This document shows, piece by piece, positions 14,186 to 15,513 of a DNA stretch of 15,513 nucleotides. Source of the DNA: Aliishimia sp045106335. Lineage in GTDB: Bacteria; Pseudomonadota; Alphaproteobacteria; Rhodobacterales; Rhodobacteraceae. The position numbers and the translations under genes were made by a program. The notes under the pieces were generated by a model, which was not told the origin of the DNA, did no database searches, and saw only the letters and a list, made by a program, of their open reading frames with translations. Each line of letters opens with the position of its first letter. The stretch's first letter is position 1. The stretch covers positions 1-15,513 of the forward strand of contig JBGCEM010000130.1 of assembly GCA_045106335.1 (NCBI GenBank), read 5' to 3'.

Positions 14186-15262
14186 ATGCTTTATGAACAG
14201 GTCAAATTCAGCGTCGACAAGGCAGAGGACCGGGATGCCCCGGTCCGCCTTGACGTGACCATGTTCTTGGGGCTTTTAGCGGTCAATGATGCGGCTGTCC
14301 CACCTGTGTCCGTGCAAGACGCATGGCGCCGTCAGGGATATCTGGGGCACCACGACGTTGCGCAATCTGCGAAGGATTTGATCGATCGGCCTGTGCTCGT
14401 GACCTCGTTGACACAAGCAGAGGCGCTTTTTGCCCTTGATCAGCGGGTGGATCGCCCCGCAGCGATCCGTGGCGGTTCTGTATCGACGCCCATCATTGGT
14501 CTGGATGAACCCTTGGCAGTGACGCTTGATGGGCGCTTGCAAGAAATTTCGCTTGATGGTGCGCCAACCGATTTGGCGGCACTTGCGGCATTCCTTGATG
14601 AACGTCTTGACGGCGTATCCGTTGATACGGAAATCGATCGGTTGGTGTTTTCGCGATCCAACACAACGACGGCGGGCACGTTGTCCGTACTGGGATATCC
14701 GGCGCTGGGTTTTGCGGCATCAATGGATGTGCGCGCCAACCCGGTGACCACTGCCATGGGTGCGGCAATACGCCAGTTCTTTGACATGGGCGGCAGCCGG
14801 GCCGTCATCGTTTCGCTTGGACAGCCGCGCGCTGTTCTGGCCGACGCGGACGCACGCGCGCGCGATCTTGCGACCTTGCTGGATGTTTCAAATGATGGTG
14901 TGGTCGACCCCACGACGTTTTCGGCTGATTTCAAAGCACCGCATATTGCTGCGCCGGAACGGTCTGGACTGACCCATCTGTTCGGTGCCGAAGCCGTTGG
15001 GCAGTTGGTGATCCCTGACCTGCTGGATCTTGTGTCTGGCCCGCGCGAGGAAACGCCAGACCTGCCGGATGAATTGCGCCCCGTCGCGGGGTTTGCTGCT
15101 TGTGTCCCGCCAAATGCGGCTTTGGCGCGCGGCCAAACAGTTGATGTCGACAAAGCGCGTCTTGACGTCGCGGGGTTGGCGCTGTGGACCGCTGCAATAC
15201 ATCGCGTGACCACATTTCTGGCGGCTTATCGGCGCGATGTCGGGTTGATTGCCGCGATATGA
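14186..15262 (+). CDS. Second tail-sheath-like protein of the eCIS, C-terminally short
   Basis: A 358-residue sheath-related protein. The N-terminus (VRLDVTMFLGLLAV, then RPVLVTSLTQAEALFALD) follows the pattern of eCIS sheath paralogs in which a V-R-x-D-x-x-x-F-x-G start replaces the usual APGVY, then a P-V-x-V-x-S/T-x-x-x-x-x-x-LF block. Residues about 108-183 form a beta-module similar to one in the big sheath. Then GAAIRQFFDMGGSRAVIVSLG (about 193-213) matches the sheath motif of a helix, Phe-Phe and Gly-Gly. It ends LAAYRRDVGLIAAI. The standard C-terminal sheath core (VFEPN, PAEF) is absent, so it cannot be a full contractile subunit by itself; a baseplate-proximal or tail-end role, or truncation, is possible. 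GGAG lies five bases before the ATG. Confidence 0.78.
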   Translation: MLYEQVKFSVDKAEDRDAPVRLDVTMFLGLLAVNDAAVPPVSVQDAWRRQGYLGHHDVAQSAKDLIDRPVLVTSLTQAEALFALDQRVDRPAAIRGGSVSTPIIGLDEPLAVTLDGRLQEISLDGAPTDLAALAAFLDERLDGVSVDTEIDRLVFSRSNTTTAGTLSVLGYPALGFAASMDVRANPVTTAMGAAIRQFFDMGGSRAVIVSLGQPRAVLADADARARDLATLLDVSNDGVVDPTTFSADFKAPHIAAPERSGLTHLFGAEAVGQLVIPDLLDLVSGPREETPDLPDELRPVAGFAACVPPNAALARGQTVDVDKARLDVAGLALWTAAIHRVTTFLAAYRRDVGLIAAI

Positions 15263-15393
15263 TTGCGAGGCTGAACTTTCGGGTCCAAACGTTGTTTCAG
15301 GCGTGTCGGAAGTCATGACGTTTTGAACCGGTGCCGCAGGCGGTCAAAATTGGCTGACTTGCAAAAACACGTCGCTCAACCTTTACTGGCCAG

Positions 15394-15513
15394 ATGTCGG
15401 TTGGTGATCTGTCAAAGGCAAGTGAAGAGCTTATCAACGGCGGTGGGCCCGCTTACCCGTTTCGCCACGGATACGCGCGGCTTGCACAACTGCTTGAACA
15501 GATGCCGCCTGAC
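15394..15513 (+). CDS. Start of an unidentified gene, cut by the window edge
   Basis: From the ATG at 15394 the frame stays open for 40 codons to the window end. The residues (MSVGDLSKASEELINGG, then a GYARLAQLLEQM helix-like stretch) look protein-like and third positions are about 55% G/C, while the competing frames are Arg/Cys-rich. No good ribosome binding site precedes it; the frame is also open back to 15358 without a better start. It follows the second sheath gene by 131 bases and could be the next eCIS gene, but I recognise no family. Confidence 0.35.
   Translation, partial: MSVGDLSKASEELINGGGPAYPFRHGYARLAQLLEQMPPD

Noticed and set aside
14440..15213. 257-codon minus-strand open frame inside the second sheath-like gene
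   Set aside because: Ser/Arg/Ala-rich antisense frame of a GC-rich gene; the plus strand carries the sheath motifs and a ribosome binding site.
15259..15318. 19-codon ORF starting in an ATGA overlap with the second sheath gene
   Set aside because: Translational coupling is possible, but the peptide is very short, matches nothing I know, and no in-frame continuation exists; it is probably chance.

Overview
The window looks like chromosomal DNA of an alphaproteobacterium, most likely a marine Rhodobacterales (roseobacter-type) organism. I infer this from moderately high GC, GC-rich third codon positions, the rhizobial/roseobacter-type fused RhaD aldolase-dehydrogenase with its matching rhamnose isomerase, an ectoine-hydrolase-like enzyme, and a bacteriophytochrome paired with heme oxygenase. 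No tRNA, rRNA, CRISPR array or insertion sequence was seen.

Layout. (1) Positions 1-181: a long inverted repeat with an outward-facing TTGACA at each end, probably the operator/promoter region of the rhamnose operon and perhaps of a divergent transcript off the left edge. (2) 182-3570: rhaD-rhaI, L-rhamnose catabolism. No rhamnulose kinase is present. (3) 3567-3858, minus strand: a frameshifted remnant that looks like a glutathionyl-hydroquinone-reductase-type GST. (4) 3869-4435, minus: a hemerythrin-domain protein, divergent from (5) 4614-5822, a creatinase-like M24 protein most like ectoine hydrolase DoeA/EutD. (6) 5892-9489: a two-gene light-sensing unit, biliverdin-producing heme oxygenase followed by a 972-residue bacteriophytochrome with PAS-GAF-PHY and intact GGDEF and EAL output domains. 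(7) 9490-9806: a 317-base non-coding gap. (8) 9807 to the right edge: the beginning of an extracellular contractile injection system (eCIS, phage-tail-like particle) locus: DUF4255/Pvc16-type protein, a 254-residue protein with a carboxypeptidase-regulatory-like beta domain, an 805-residue tail sheath, a 148-residue tail tube, and a second, C-terminally short sheath-like protein. An unidentified partial gene runs off the edge.

How they work together. RhaI would isomerise L-rhamnose to L-rhamnulose; RhaD would cleave the phosphorylated product and process the lactaldehyde. Heme oxygenase supplies biliverdin to the phytochrome, which would change c-di-GMP in response to red/far-red light. The eCIS genes encode the outer sheath, inner tube and terminator of a contractile injector; baseplate, spike, ATPase, tape measure, fibre and cargo genes must lie beyond the window if the system is complete. 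The most interesting parts are the eCIS, a beta-module repeated inside its two sheath-type proteins, a GC-rich stem-loop between the tube and second sheath genes, and the placement of a c-di-GMP phytochrome directly upstream of the injector genes.
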